NCBI GenBank assembly: GCA_014338405.1
Contig: JTDE01000309.1
Location: 201,685-265,684, forward strand
DNA from: Paragonimus skrjabini miyazakii
Taxonomy: Eukaryota; Platyhelminthes; Trematoda; Plagiorchiida; Troglotrematidae
Direction of reading: 5' to 3'
Length of the DNA: 64,000 nt
In this document: piece after piece, positions 47,500-60,873 of the stretch
Numbering within the stretch: the first letter of the stretch is position 1
Layout of the letters: every line of letters begins with the position of its first letter
Notes under the pieces: model-generated
The model's database searches: none
Told to the model about the DNA's origin: nothing
Seen by the model: the letters and a program-made list of their open reading frames with translations, nothing else
Made by a program: the position numbers and the translations under genes

Positions 47500-50068
47500 A
47501 CCATGACGCGGTGTGACGGCTTGCGCATCTCGATGACCTATTGAGTTAACTCGACCATGTGGCCATCACACCGATAGAGTGACTCATGCTAGGCAGGCAA
47601 CCAGGTAGAGGTCCGACAAATCACAATCTCATGGCTCTACGAGTTAAGGGTTGGAAGAAGGTTAGCATTTTTTTCCGAAAAATTACCAGTTATTGCACAC
47701 TGCCACCCACCCTCTGCCTTGCGGCACAGACTTGTGAGCCACATACAAGCATACATATTTACAACAGCTATAATACCATACTGTTTAGGCTGTGTCACAC
47801 TGTAAACCGGGTTGCCCTATCTGCTGCACGCAGCAGGGTTAATAAGGGAAAACAGGCTACTGTTTATCACTTCCACATTGTCGTATCAGGTTTGGTTTCT
47901 AGGCCTCTCCAAACCCCCATTTCTAGGACTCGCTCGGCAGGTCCTACGACAGATATAGCTGATCATAGTAACACTGTCCCATCTCTTGCTAACCTGTTCA
48001 CCCTCGTCCCTTGCCTAGAGATGAAATGCGAATTAATATAGGTGCTTTCAACGTTCGCACTCTAACACAGATAGGTCAACAGGTCGCTTTCGAACGAACG
48101 TTGGACTCGTTTACTGTTAATGTCTGCTACAATTCAGAAACTAGAATCCAGAACAATAATCAACGTATGGAGCTAACAACACCCGCACTGTCTGCCCAAT
48201 ACTGGTTATACACTTTAGGTGATTCCATGAACGTCGCTTTCGGTCAGACTGGTGTAGGTACTGTCCTAAACACCACGGCCGCAGCTGCAGTGATCGATTG
48301 TTTTTCCGTTAGCAGTAGACGTTGTGCCGTCCGTTTGGCGGGTTATGTAAAGGCCAGCTCTAAGCGCAAGACCATCAGCAATTTATTCATTGTGTCTGCT
48401 TATGCTCCTAGTGACTGTACTGACGTCGGCATCATGGATACATTTTACTGGGATCTGGTCGCTCTCCTTCGGTCGACACATGTTTCTGGTACAGTTCTTC
48501 TGGCCGGAGATATGAACATCCAGGTCGGCCACCTTGGTAAAGTCGTCTGGTTTAGGTGGCAAGTTTGGGATGCCATCACACTCAGATAATGGCGGGCGAT
48601 CGTTGCAGCTGTTCACCAATTATGAGCTATTTTTAGCCAGCGCTAGTTTTAGGCATCGTTCGCGTCATTATTATATTTGACGCCACCTTTTACCAGTCGA
48701 AAGTGGTCCCAGGCAGACCACACAATTGTTAGTTGTAGGTGGCGGGGCTCCTTACAAGACTGTCGTTGGATTGACATTGTGTTAGTGCGCTGTCGTTTCT
48801 TTTTTACTGTTATTGCCCAACGGCCCCACCGATTACAACGTCTAAAGTTGAGAAACTGGCCACGGCATCGGCAAATCATGCGAACCAAACTAGTCTGAAA
48901 AGCAAGTTTAGCTATCTTCACCCCGATGATTTTAATAAATGCCGGTCCCAAATCTCACAGGCCATTCCTGAAGCAATTACTTTATCATGCGGCACGGAGG
49001 CTCGTGGATAAACATATACTGGGTCTTAGAGTAACTCTTAGAGCTGTTAGAACCCAGAAGGAACATTCCCGCTGATGGTGCATATGACAGTTTCCAGAGG
49101 AATGTCCGTAAGGAGCATAGTATCATCGCCGATCGTGAGGCTTGGCTAATGGAAAAACGTATGGAAGTGGGAAGTGCTTTTGCCTCAGGGGATACTGGTT
49201 GACTTTTCACGTTCAGTTGTGTCGCTGGTCCAAAGTGTATGGAATGAGAAAAGGGCGGTACCCACTAACCTAAGACAATTCTGAAGACTGAGAGGCATCC
49301 ATCTGTGGCGTGAGGTCCAAGTTTACAAGGCGACAGTGATGGCCTCATTACTGAACATTAGTCAAAATTGGCTGTGCAGGGTAGACGATGTGAGACGTCT
49401 TCGCAAATCCGGCCACTAATATCTGTATAGGGTCGCTAGCATCGAGTGGCAACAATGCACAAGCAACGAAGAGATCAATAGGTGAATATTTGGTAACGAC
49501 TTCCGAACAACCCCTTTTGTCCAGTCCCTACATTTACGAAGACTACGATGGATATGCTATATAATGGGAACGCTAGGCAACCGTCTGCCGGTCTGACGCT
49601 GGAGCAGACTGACATGAGGTGTGAGATGGACAAGTGATGATCCGGTCTAGAAGATTGAAGTCGTACAACAATGGTTTGGCCACCGTAGGTCTGGTTAATT
49701 CCCCAGACTTGGGATCTCACGGCTAACATAATCAGTGGCTTGATGGGGGGTGGTTAAGGAGGCTTTTTGGCGTGAATACTGTTATTTGACCGGGTTGTTT
49801 TTGAAGTGAATTCACTTAATCACGCGCAGTAATGAATGCTGTAAGAAAGCTGTGTTGTCGATGACGCCCTACTTTCACTTACGTTATGGCTCTTGTTTGC
49901 AGTATGTAGGCAACTTTAGGTTTTATGTTCACTTATAGACGTAGATTTCTCTCTCCTCTTGTCTTCTAATTTATTCCTGTACACGGTTCGCTTTTTTCGC
50001 CATGGTCTGGTAGTTAACCAACAAGGGAAACCATTGGTAGAGTGTAGTCTATGATGATGACGACTATG
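47500..50068 (+). mobile_element. RTE-like LINE, internally deleted and degenerate
   Basis: A plus-strand element whose order is 5' leader (about 47,500-48,010), apurinic-type endonuclease (48,011 to about 48,890), linker (DREAWLMEKRMEVGSAFASG near 49,135), then abruptly EVQVYKATVMASLL (about 49,312), CRVDDVRRLR, YRVASIEW and RRLRWICYIMGTLGNRLP (about 49,536). The latter group belongs after the RT in this family. The RT catalytic region that should lie between is absent (break near 49,220-49,310). The 3' UTR ends in an imperfect repeat, ATGATGATGACGA, near 50,050, the same tail type as at 44,181. Many stops and frameshifts are present. Confidence 0.8.
48011..48589 (+). pseudogene. RTE-like AP endonuclease domain
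   Basis: This 192-codon open frame is the nicking domain of the LINE. Visible endonuclease motifs: INIGAFNVRTL (residues 8-18, N of motif I), ETRIQ (about 43-47, catalytic glutamate), FIVSAYAPSD (about 127-136) and LLAGDMNIQVGHLG (about 163-176, GDxN catalytic motif). After 48589 the homology continues in another frame (FLASASFRHRSRH, then RWRGSLQDCRW at about 48,738-48,770 plus), so a frameshift truncates it. This is the best-preserved part of the element. Confidence 0.8.
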
Positions 50069-53000
50069 CCAGAATGATTGACTAATTTAGTGCTTAACAG
50101 AGTCCTGTCACTCTTCATCTTGTGTAAAACTCTGACTTGAGTTGTTCAAGTATCATGAAATTTCAATGGATTAATTACCAAACTTCTCTTCTTCGTATCC
50201 TGCACCATCCTATACTGGCCGTTAATTCGGCATAATCGTTCATCCGCTTTGAGAGGCAGTGATCCGAAAGAACTTTCAACGGAACAGCACGTTTTTACGG
50301 GCAAAATTGCTGATAATATTGCCAGAATACCCCTATATGTATTCAGAAGTTGCCGTAAGAATAATTTGATTGGTAAGGTCTAGAACAGCTGCCAACTGAT
50401 CGAACAACTTTTCTTGCATGCACATCATTTGAGCAAATGATCTTAACGTTCTAACAGATGTTTCACGTCAAAACGACTTTGGCGTGTTGACGTCATTTCT
50501 GTCAAGTTTTGGTGATATGTTCGGGATGATTGAATAACCTACAAAAGTAGCAGCAGTGGGGATTCAGGTTGTCATAAGTTGAATAACACTCAAGCGTGAT
50601 CGTGTTGGGTCATGTCCCAATAAACTCTAAGGATAATTAAAACAGTTCGTTCTCTTCAGAAGTTTCAAGAAAACCGTTAGAACACGAAAATTAGTAGATG
50701 CAAGCATTTCGAACTGACTCATCAGTATCACATTTACAATAACTTGAAACGGTTTTTTTTACATCGAACTGTTAGGGGCGGGTGGAATCGATAATCGGTT
50801 GATGGGTTATGAAAGGTCACTAAGTCCGGGGCAGGGTCAAGCTGACGAACATTTTTTCTAAACATACAGAGTCGACTTCAGTCGTTTGACTGCGACAGCT
50901 TCGGTAAACCGCTAAGGATATTTGCAAATCAGCATCGGGAGACGCGATTTGTCACTTGGTTGCGGGCATTGTTTTAACCTAAGAGCTTCAATTATTGTAA
51001 TTTTGTAAAAAGGAAAACAATACTGAAGATGCCGCACACTGAAAACAGTTGGCCACTTATCCCTAAACCACTCGAAAATCAAGCCTACAAGAATGGCCTG
51101 TCATCGACGGGGATGTGTCTCACGTCAGGCGCGTGATACACTCAAACATTCACTAACACTCGCACTCTCGTTAAACAAAAGTCGACCGATCGTTATCTGT
51201 GACTTGTAATGACCTTTTAGACTGGCCTTTGTTTTATAGATAGTGCGTACATAATTGATATAGTTGAGAAATCATGATGAATGTGATTTATCGAAAGAAG
51301 TTGCAGGTACAACTAACTTCTTAGTGCATGTAAAAATGTACTTGGAGGTAATTTACCACCTCATAGAGTAGACTCTACCCACTTGACAGAGATATTATTT
51401 TGCTGGTTATGGGGACAGTCTTTAGATCACGTTGGTCAACCTAGTAACGAACTGTCATAAACGTTAGACTGATAGGATGTGTGAAATTAACTGAAACACT
51501 TCTGATTTATATCCTCTATGTACAATGTGTTCTGAGTTGTACGGTTTCCTGCAGGTTATTTTTATGTTAAATGCGTGTCGTACTGTCAACTGAGCAGTTG
51601 GTCTGTCTAGAAATAATCTAACAACAGTTCAATATGGGACAATTATTTCAATCTCCACTGGTAGACATGAGATCCTAAATCATTTACACCTTGAGTTTCA
51701 TTTAAATTCATGTCAGACTACACCAATAGACTTCAGCTCATCGCATATATACATGTCATGCAGAAAAATAACTGAACAGTTAAGGATTGTTACTGGCCGT
51801 TGATTAGGGCTAACCTCCAAGTCGACACACCAAGAGGTGTGGTTTACACTGTAACATACACTAACACCTGTGAACTGGGTGTTCTTAGAACACCCCAATT
51901 CAAACAGGATCAGTCGCAGGCCTCTGTGCATGTGGTAGTTATTCGATCTTCAGTCCGACTGAGTTACCGGGAACATAAACAATATTAGGCCTTTCTATTT
52001 TGTCCTTGAAAATCGTATTAGCAGCTGAAGTTCTCGACCGCAGTCACTACAACGGCACATTGTGGCAGCTGTAAAATCTAGATTCATACAGAACTGCACA
52101 AAAAATAGAATATTTTAGTTTAGTGTAGGTTTGATGTTGTGGGGCAGAGTATGTTGCACAAACAATAAGGTAGTTCGGCAAAAATAAACAACAAACAAAT
52201 CGCGACATGCGGGAGAGTCAAGAGCTACTTAGAAGACGTCACTGTCAAACGCTTGTTAAGATCTCGAAAAGAATAAGCTATTTGATTGAAACATTCTAGT
52301 GTCATAGCATTTGTTGAGGTAACTGACGAGCTGTAACAAACTGATGGTTAGGACGAACACTGCAGTCCGTCAGAAGCTTAAGAAAACGTTTGAAAATAGT
52401 ATTTTCTTTGACTCAGTATGCGACCTAAATGGTTTAACTTATAAATAGCAGTTCGATCAATCTGCCAAGTTTGTGATGTTTCACGTTTTGGCCAATAAGT
52501 ATTTTTACATGACTAAAATAAACTTCTTTTGTATCCTTTTAAATCCACTCAGTTTTTAGTAGCACTTTCTAAACAGAATTCCTTGGAAAAACTTTCAACA
52601 CGAGCAACAATTTTTGTTCGTTCCATAAAACCATCTTTTCAATTATTCATATAGTTTGAACAACTGCACGCGGAACGTTTCCACATATTTTATATACTTC
52701 GCTCCGGTTTTTATGTTGTCATTAGCTCAGTTTACATGGTTGATCCTTCATTTCAAACTCACCGGCAATCAACACGTAAACGGATCCCAAGAAATACACC
52801 AATGCTCCGAGCTTTTTTACTGCTATTCTACTGGAAATTAGCGGTGTGGGGCGATTACAGCTGAGTGATTTCCAGATGGATAAACAAACGTTGTGAATCT
52901 ATTAGTGCTGAAAACCACTTCGTGTCTAACATTTGGCGTTTTATTAACGTGTATTAATACAGGGAATAAAAATCAAATGAAAATATGAAGAATATTTCTC

Positions 53001-55109
53001 TCACGATCCTGTTCTGTCCTTATTTCCACAGTATTTTTCCTAGAAAAGAAATGCGGGCCGAAAAATTGACTTTAAGTCAAAATATTGACAGGCAAAATCA
53101 TTCACGTGAAACGAGCATTCGCGCAGCAGTAAACTGTTCATGTAGTGTTCTATTAGAAAGTGTTTAATTTATCACGTACCTATAAATCTTGAACTTTTCT
53201 ATGGTTGAATGGTGGAAGAAACTTCAGATGAAAATATTTTGGGTATTTAGTGATTATATTGGTATGATCACCGGATGGGAGACAACTTTAGAAATTGAAA
53301 AAATATGTAGTGCAACAATATATAAACTAATCAAAATCTTTGTTTAGTCTCTGTCACTGAGTGTATAGCACCACCACACTACCAAAGCAAAGCTACCACT
53401 AAACCCAATACCTTCATGTTGCACAGTCCAGCAGTTTGTTTCGAGAACATCTGTTCCCTTTTTGCGTAAGATGCATTCACACTTCACATAGCCGACGATA
53501 TTCACAACCGAATTTATACTCCTGAGTGCACGATGTCTGTGATATCCAGCTATTCTTGGTAAATTTTCTAACCATTTGCATGATTAGAAAGCCTGTTTTT
53601 AAAAGTGGCCGCTTCTCCTTGGTTACGATGAAAGGCAATAACTGGAAGCTATCGAGCCTAACATTTCCGTTTATTTGACTCAGCCTGATGTAACAAAAGT
53701 GGTATTATTCCACCAAGCTTATGCACAGCATTTACCGTTGAAATTATATCCCGCTTTACTAAGTGGATAGCGATAAATACTGCATACAGTTTCCGTTGTG
53801 CAGATTATTTCGTTTCTGTAAAGGACGTCTATTGTGGGACATTGACGTTCAGCAGCTCACTAACAGTGAGTTTAGTGTTCCACAGAGTTGACTGCTTGAG
53901 AAATCTTGACTGGGCACCAAATCCCCTGAATCAATTAGACAATTTCATCCAAGAAAGTAGGAAGGTTGGCCAACTGTGCTCTAATGTAAACATTCTGAAC
54001 TCTCTAAATGCTTCTGTAGCTCAATTGTTGCAGCGATCGTTGCGTTTGCATATGCTTTCTCTTTGATTGTTTTGAACCAGCTACATGAATAGATTTGTCA
54101 CCTGTAAGGTTCAGCCAAATTAACAAATTAGCAAACTGCCTACTGGTAATGTAAGTTGAACAAGTGGGAAAATACAGTAGCCCCTACTCAAAAGTTTTAA
54201 TTTTTAAAGGGTTTACACTCTCATCTGTCGCAATTATTTAGCAGGCTAGAAGGATATATAATGAATACAGATTCTGGGATATGCTATTCTGCGGCTAGTG
54301 TATTCAGTGACCTAAAAGGAACCAAGTCACTGCTAGGTCATGCATGGTTAACTGATCCAAGTTGAATGGACGACTGGTGGGACCATTTATATGGCAATCA
54401 CACTCGTAAAACTGATGTGAACATGTTACAGAATTGTGAAGTTGCAGCGAATCTTTGCACGAAACACGCTTAAACGAACAGCGTATATGTTCTGATCTCT
54501 AGTTGAATAAAACGTTGAAGGACACTTCAGTTATCCGTGGTGTTGATGAAAGTAGTTTCTGAAGGGAATACATACATGCTACTTTATCCCAGCGAAATCG
54601 TGCCTCTTGGATGGGACACTTTAATGTACGCTATGTGCACGATGAAGGCAAGATAAAATAAGTTATATGTGGAGTATATTTATGACTGATCATCTCCCAG
54701 TGTCTTGTTTTCTGAACAGAAAGACACGAAACGTCTTCTCAGGTTCATGATTCCCAACATCCCGTAAAATACCATATCTGCCTTAACTCTAATAGTCACA
54801 ATAAGAAACAGCAGTGGGCCTCAAGTCATATATGAAATCCATAGTTAGTAAGCAAAGTGTCAAGCAATAGATCACGATCACTGCGGATGGGGTCGCTGTT
54901 GTTTACCTGCAAAGCTTCAACCTGTAGGGTTTCAGGCATCGATTGTCGCAGTAAAGCTCATTCGTACAGGAGGTCTATTTGATCCATAAGCTATCCGAAC
55001 CACGAGGCAAAGAAGGGCCCAAAGACAGATTGATACAACGTCGGTTAAGGTTGTCAGATTGACACTGAATTACTGATCGTTAGAACTTTCAGGTCACTGT
55101 TACTTAACA
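50069..55109. other. Gene-poor stretch
   Basis: No recognisable gene. Overlapping short ORFs occur (51,713-51,988, 52,656-52,841, 53,842-54,066) without domain signal. Nothing else supported. Confidence 0.45.
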
Positions 55110-55330
55110 ATATCCTGGAAGATTTGATCGGGTAAACAAGATGACCGACGGCTAAGACGTGCTTAGCGATCGATCGAGCCGGGTTCTTTGAGCTTGTTAC
55201 AGGCAACAGATCGTTTATCGACATTGTAGTTGTGCTGCGCCATACGTTGATGCAAGCACCGACCTGTTTTGCTTATACAGACGTCATTTCAACTAACAGT
55301 AAATTGGTGTGTTACGTAAGGGGCATACTA
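55110..55330 (-). pseudogene. Possible GIY-YIG endonuclease remnant
   Basis: A minus-strand frame (about 55,284-55,160) reads CISKTGRCLHQRMAQHNYNV and then SVACNKLKEPG before a stop. The TGR...L..R...H pattern matches the central helix of GIY-YIG nucleases found at PLE C termini, but the wording differs from PLE-1 and PLE-2, so it may be another lineage. It lies only about 600 bp from PLE-3, in the same orientation, and could be the displaced 3' end of that element. Confidence 0.4.
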
Positions 55331-55899
55331 ATCGATTATTTATCGCGGCGATGGAGAGTCAACCACCTACTGCTTAACAGAACGCACAGTTGGGCAACTG
55401 GATAGGTTCGCTGCAAAGTAGATGTCAGTTTGTGACTGGTGTTATCGGTCAGATTGTCATCTTTGAATTGGGTCTTCAGAAGTATATTCTTTTTTCCTGC
55501 ACTTCAACGTGTCACTCTCGGTTCTTTCTCCTTACTGTGGATGTTAGTGTACTTGTCTGGATAACCATTATCTACAAACCTTTTTTCAAATGAGCCCTCC
55601 TTTTCCTGGTCGATCTGTAGTGCATATCATTCTGGCTCTGTGATATAATGTCCTCACTTATCCCCGTTTGGAAGCAATAGATAGGAAGCTACTGAATGAC
55701 AAATATTACCTGCTCTGACTTAGATTACAGTAAACAGATCGCTGCAATATTGCGTCTTGATACATAATGATAAGAGAGTGTAAAAATGACAGACAGTTGT
55801 TAACCACCACCTAATAGGTTACATTGAGGTATGAGTAAATGGAAATCGTTATACAACGAAGTGAAAACGCATTTAGCTGAATATGCTGAAAAAACGTAA

Positions 55900-56860
55900 T
55901 GCTTGTTGTCAAGACTTCAGAAACCCTTCCTTGAGATTGTCTCTCAAACACTCCCAAAAAATACATCCGCCAATATGGGATTCAATGGGCTACTCATAGT
56001 TATGACGTCATCTTTTCCATATTTTACATCGCTCTTTTGAAACTGAATGTTTCCATCTTAAACATGCACAAGATCCTTAAGAAGATCTATTGAGAAACAC
56101 AAGTTCACATTCTGGAAGGAAATGAACTTACATAAAAGTCAACAGCCTTGCAGCGGTACACCATTAAGTAAGTGAATCAACGTCGATAGACCTCATTATC
56201 CGTGGAGGTACTGAACTGTTTTTCAAATTTTCTATCAGTTCGAAAACACTACAAACCTAAATCGCGGATGACTTTTGAGGACTTGGTTTAGGAGTGTCCA
56301 TTAACCATTATCCAATTTTGCATGCCACGTAATTAAGCGTGGCATGCAAAATTGGATAATATCGGCCGCAATGGAATATCTACCTCGTGGATGTTTGGTA
56401 AATCTCTCCTTCCCGAGGACTTGGTTCCTGTTTGTTTCAGTCTGTTGTGCTGAATTTCAGATATATACTCATATGACGTCGATAACTGCAACTTCTTTGA
56501 TATTTGTTTTTCAATCAGGGAGTTGGTAATAGGACTGGTATCTAATTTGAATTTCCCCCCATCAGAATATATATCATTCATAGTGCCTACATTGTTCTCC
56601 CTCTTCATTTCGACGACCACAGTACCTTTGTTTGGCTCGAGGAAGACTAGATAAGTCCAATCTTTTAGCTCCTCGATGGGTGTCTAATATTCAGCTGGTA
56701 GATATCAATGGTTGGGTATTGTGACAGATAGAAATCCATTCGAGATGCCAACCAATATTGCACGTGAACAGTCTGAGTTGTCTGGTAAGACAGGACTAAG
56801 ATATTTCGTTTGATCTTACGGGTTCCCAAATTAAACCTGGGTGTATAGTTCATTCACTTA
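55900..56860 (-). pseudogene. Penelope-like RT fragment PLE-3
   Basis: Minus-strand PLE protein order: LEPNKGTVVVEMKR (about 56,640-56,600), GGKFKLDTSPITNS, LKQTGTKSSGRRDLPNIHEV and then DIPLRPILS (to about 56,360), WLMDTPKP (about 56,305), VFELIENLKN and MRSIDVDSL (motif A region, to about 56,180), and MSSPLNPILADVFFGSV (motif B, near 55,990-55,940). Stops and frameshifts occur throughout. Between RPILS and WLMDT the sequence is interrupted by an inverted repeat, described separately. No motif C was found in the expected place. Confidence 0.7.
56307..56360. repeat. Perfect 23-bp inverted repeat inside PLE-3
   Basis: The left arm 56307-56329 and right arm 56338-56360 are exact reverse complements (core CATGCCACG/CGTGGCATG), separated by 8 nt (TAATTAAG). 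The right arm belongs to PLE-3 coding sequence (SNFACH on the minus strand). The left arm is an inverted extra copy placed between it and the continuation of the element. The arms have no mismatches although the surrounding element is decayed. Confidence 0.97.
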
Positions 56861-58709
56861 TTCCCGCGGCAGCTTGAAGATTAGATATAACGATAGTAGA
56901 TCCCGTTGAGACTTGGTAAAGTGAGTGGACGACAAACTACGGATGGTAACGTCTCCTGCTCACGGGGCACTGATGTCTCATAATTTGTAAGTTATCTTCG
57001 TCTTAGTTCCCCAAAGTGTAGTCATAATGTTTTCAAACCCGATCCGGCAGACTGGAAAACGTTGCTAGGTCGTAGTTAACGTTTTCAGTATTATTTTAAA
57101 ATCTTCGGTATCAGGATCACTGATCCTTATAAGGTTCCTGGTGTTTACTAAGAGCTTCTAGTTAAAAAGTTACCAGAAAAAATGTACAGGAACTGGGCCT
57201 GATACAACATAGTTTTCCTAAACTCTTGTCTTCGACAGTTCAACCGCTGATTTGTATCGAACTGAAAGTAACTAATTTAATGTGCGATTAGCGCATTTAG
57301 CCAGTCTTTGTTTGAAAACTTCAAAATGATGAGTTTTCTTTGCTTGTTTGACCAAAACAGACAGACATAATCTGCCGCGAGATGTTAACATATCGTGTTT
57401 CACTTTCAACAGTTGCTAATTTAAAACCAGATGATTTTGTACGACCAGAATAAATCGAAATATTAACATCCACAGAAATTTCCTCCTTGTGTTTGACTAA
57501 ATGGATAGAGGGAACTTAGTGTTTTAAATTTATGGAGTGATCCACAATAAAGCGACGTCTGCACTTTGAATTACAAGTGGTTTCACAATTTTTACATTCA
57601 CTTTGCCGCTATATTGGTAAGTCCATGTTGATGTGTCCATTCCACCGAGACGTGTTTTCCGTTTATCTGCTTTCACAACATCCCAAATGAGTCTGCCAAT
57701 ATGTATGCTAATGAATTCCTAATGAATACTACCTTTTTCTAATCTATATAAATAGGCTAAAAGAATAAGCATCTATCTGCCTGTGGAGATAGATTGCCAA
57801 TTAAAAACTTCCACGACCGCAACACCCTACAGGTGGACCTAGATACAATCAAGCAATGCTCACAGGTTTGCGTCTTCTCAACAGAGGAAAAAGATGCACA
57901 CGTTTGCTTTGATGTCGATTCTACAATATCTGTCAAACTGAACTAAACAAACGGTGGTAAACATGCCAACATATACATAAAAGTCGTTTGAATGTCTGGA
58001 TAACGGTCACGCTCTCAAACCACCATCAACCATGATAATACAAAGCATGGTTTTTAATAATCAGTTTGGTAGAAAGAACATCTTACTAATGAGCAGGAAA
58101 GGTTCCCGATCACCTACAGGGTCCCCATTGGCCAGCACGTCAGACGTTTTAATTCTTTATCTATTTCGCCTGGAAGACTCACATGTGAACTGTAGTATTT
58201 TCAAAAACCGTTGACAGATCCAGCGGTTGATTTTGTTGTTTCGTTTAGACCTTCTTGCTGTTTACTCGAACGAACATTCGTCGCTCAGTGCCTAAGTCAG
58301 TAGTTTACACATCCAGTGTTTCCAGGGACTGGGATTGAAGCTCTTCGGCTTTGCTAATCAAAGTAAGCTGCCATATCGAAATAACGGGCTGTATACATTG
58401 AAACTTCGAAATTTTGCGAGACATTTTTCCTAGCACTGAGTTTTAGTCCATTAGACTTAACTTAAAACCGAATGTCTTTTACAAGATATACGTGTACAAG
58501 CCGCTGCTTGTTATGTGTAATAATTCATAAGACAGAATAATTAGTTTTCTTTCTCTCATAATCTACCTATTTACTGAGAGCGGCGCCACAACGGGTTGCC
58601 ATGGTTATACCTCAAAAACCTGACGCCCTTGTGACATCTGAAGAAAAACCATGCTGATCCGACAAAGTTGCGTTCTAAACTTCACACCCGATAATGTCCC
58701 ACTGGCTTG
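56861..58709. other. No gene recognised
   Basis: AT-rich, no recognisable coding sequence. A short hairpin, CTATCT-gcctgtgg-AGATAG, occurs near 57,771-57,790. Nothing else seen. Confidence 0.4.
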
Positions 58710-58945
58710 TTAAAGCCCAGTTTGTTTCAGTAGGGAAAAAATTGTTTTATACAATAAGGTAACTATTTCGTTGGAGCTTTTGCAAATTTCAGTGGATAAA
58801 TTTTTTCTATTTTTTTCAATCAATTGTTTGATCTCATCTGGCAATATTCCCAAACATCTGCGTGTTCTTCCAGTTTTTAGTGCCTTTGTATCTGCTTGCT
58901 TCGAATAAAAACACAACCATTTCAATCCTCTGCCAAATTCCCTAA
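58710..58945 (-). other. Possible terminal exon, 71 codons, unassigned
   Basis: The minus frame from about 58,935 to the stop at 58710 is hydrophilic and compositionally protein-like (Lys/Glu/Leu-rich, one cluster ILPDEIKQLIEKNRKN). A TTTGGCAG preceding the first codons could be a splice acceptor. No family is recognised. It could be the last exon of a host gene or chance. Confidence 0.2.
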
Positions 58946-60873
58946 CTACTGCAACTCCACAAAGTGAGCAGCAGTCATTCTGAATCGTGTTTGTCTTGCG
59001 GAATTTATGGCTAATTTATCTGACTCTATCCGTACGACTTGAAGTGTGAACCCAAAGCCCAACTGTAACCGATCACAACTCACAGAACAAACTGCAGTTT
59101 CTATCCCGAGATAACAATTACCCGGCCTGTGTGATTAGAAGAAAGAATATGATTGAGCCAGCGTTTTTGCACACAATTTTCTCATTCATTTCAACATAGT
59201 TTTTAAAAATGAGTGTTTTTCACTTACACGCAAATATCAACATTCAACGAACGTTCATTGAGAACGAGTGAACATTCTTATTGTAGATCTTTTACGTTTT
59301 CTAATAAGTCAATGAACGTTTGTTTTCTCATACACAGCTTTGATTATTCGCTTACTGGCTTATCGCTACTAGTTAGTACTACAGAACAAACATTATACGT
59401 ACCTTTGCAATTTGCTAACTTAATATCAAGCGTCAGATCGGGCGTGGTTTACAACTGACTGTCCCTCAGTGGAAGTTACTTAGATCAACAGCGGAATATC
59501 GATTTCAGTGCACAGTGTGTCGAACAGTTACTGCGAGCATGCAGTTTTGTTTTGTTTCCGAGCTAGGCCTTCACTTCAAACTACTTGTCAAGTAGTCGTT
59601 TCGAAACCTGTAACTTCGATAGCTAATATTCTAATATTCTAATATTTTTTAATCGTGTAGTGACATCCACTTGATATTCACGAGTAGGATGGGAACCAGT
59701 CAGAACGTACTCATTCAACAGCACTGTCAGAAGCGGCTGAATATCCAAATTATGGGAAGACAAGACAGAACTTCGACACCGTTGCAACTGAAAGCACTTA
59801 CAGTCAAAGACGAAGAGGAAATGGGTTGTTTTACATTTAACACTCAGACAAAACGAAATTGAGTGGGTAAACAATAAGCCGGGACTGACAACACAAAACA
59901 GATGTGAACCAGCTCAGTTACTCCTTAATATTACTTGTTCAAGCAAAAGCTTTTCAAATACTTTTGACACAACCAAAACGCACGTAATTGGTCGAAACTT
60001 GAATGTGCCTTCCTTTGACGATGGTAATTCTCCAGCAGGCAGAAATTTTCCTCCATATCAAGCACTCTGTAAATATATCTACAAAAGTCACAGCCAAGCT
60101 TCCAGCATACGTTTTAATCACAACTGTCAATGGTCCATCCATCCTTCCTGTTTTGTCATTTCTGTATGTACGGCTATGTAATTATGAGGGAAGGAGCTGA
60201 TAGCCGAGAAATGAGATTCGCATACAAAATATAAAGGAACGCTTAGTAAACTTCCAAACTACGATTCAACTCTTCAATATTACCACAGCGTACCTGTATA
60301 GGGAAGTTAGTAACACCTAACTAACTCGTTACCTTCCGAAGTTCGCTGCAACTATTTTACCCAGCAATAGCTGGTCGTAAGTAGCAGTAGGGTAATTTAA
60401 TTCAACTGTGATTGTTAACGGGAACGACCATAGTACTACTGAGCTATTTGCTTGCCTTGCAGATTCTTTCAGTCAATTGAGTTTTACGCGGTGAAGAAAT
60501 GAGCATCTATCACAACGTACAAAAATTGTCGTCAAAAAGTTTAATTAGCTAGTCGACAGATCACAAGTATTTGAAAGATCAGAATGAAAACAGTAAGGAG
60601 GTGTCTGTTGTTAACAGCATATCTCTTGATATATCAAAGTTTTCTGAGAGAAACTGTCTACACTAAGTTGCGATCCGATCAGGTAGTTAATTGCCAAAAA
60701 CACGTTTTCCGATAAACAGTAGGAATTAAGTTAACAACTATGTGGCTTGATTTACTTAATAGTGACCGCTTGCCAATAAGAAAGAATGTTGGTTATTTAG
60801 AGTATAATAGGAAAACCCACAATGATTCGTAGACCTGGTTGTCATGAGGTAGTTTATGTCAAACTGATTGAGA
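58946..60873. other. No gene recognised
   Basis: Short ORFs only. A small tandem repeat (TAATATTC, nearly three units) lies at 59624-59646. Nothing else supported. Confidence 0.4.
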
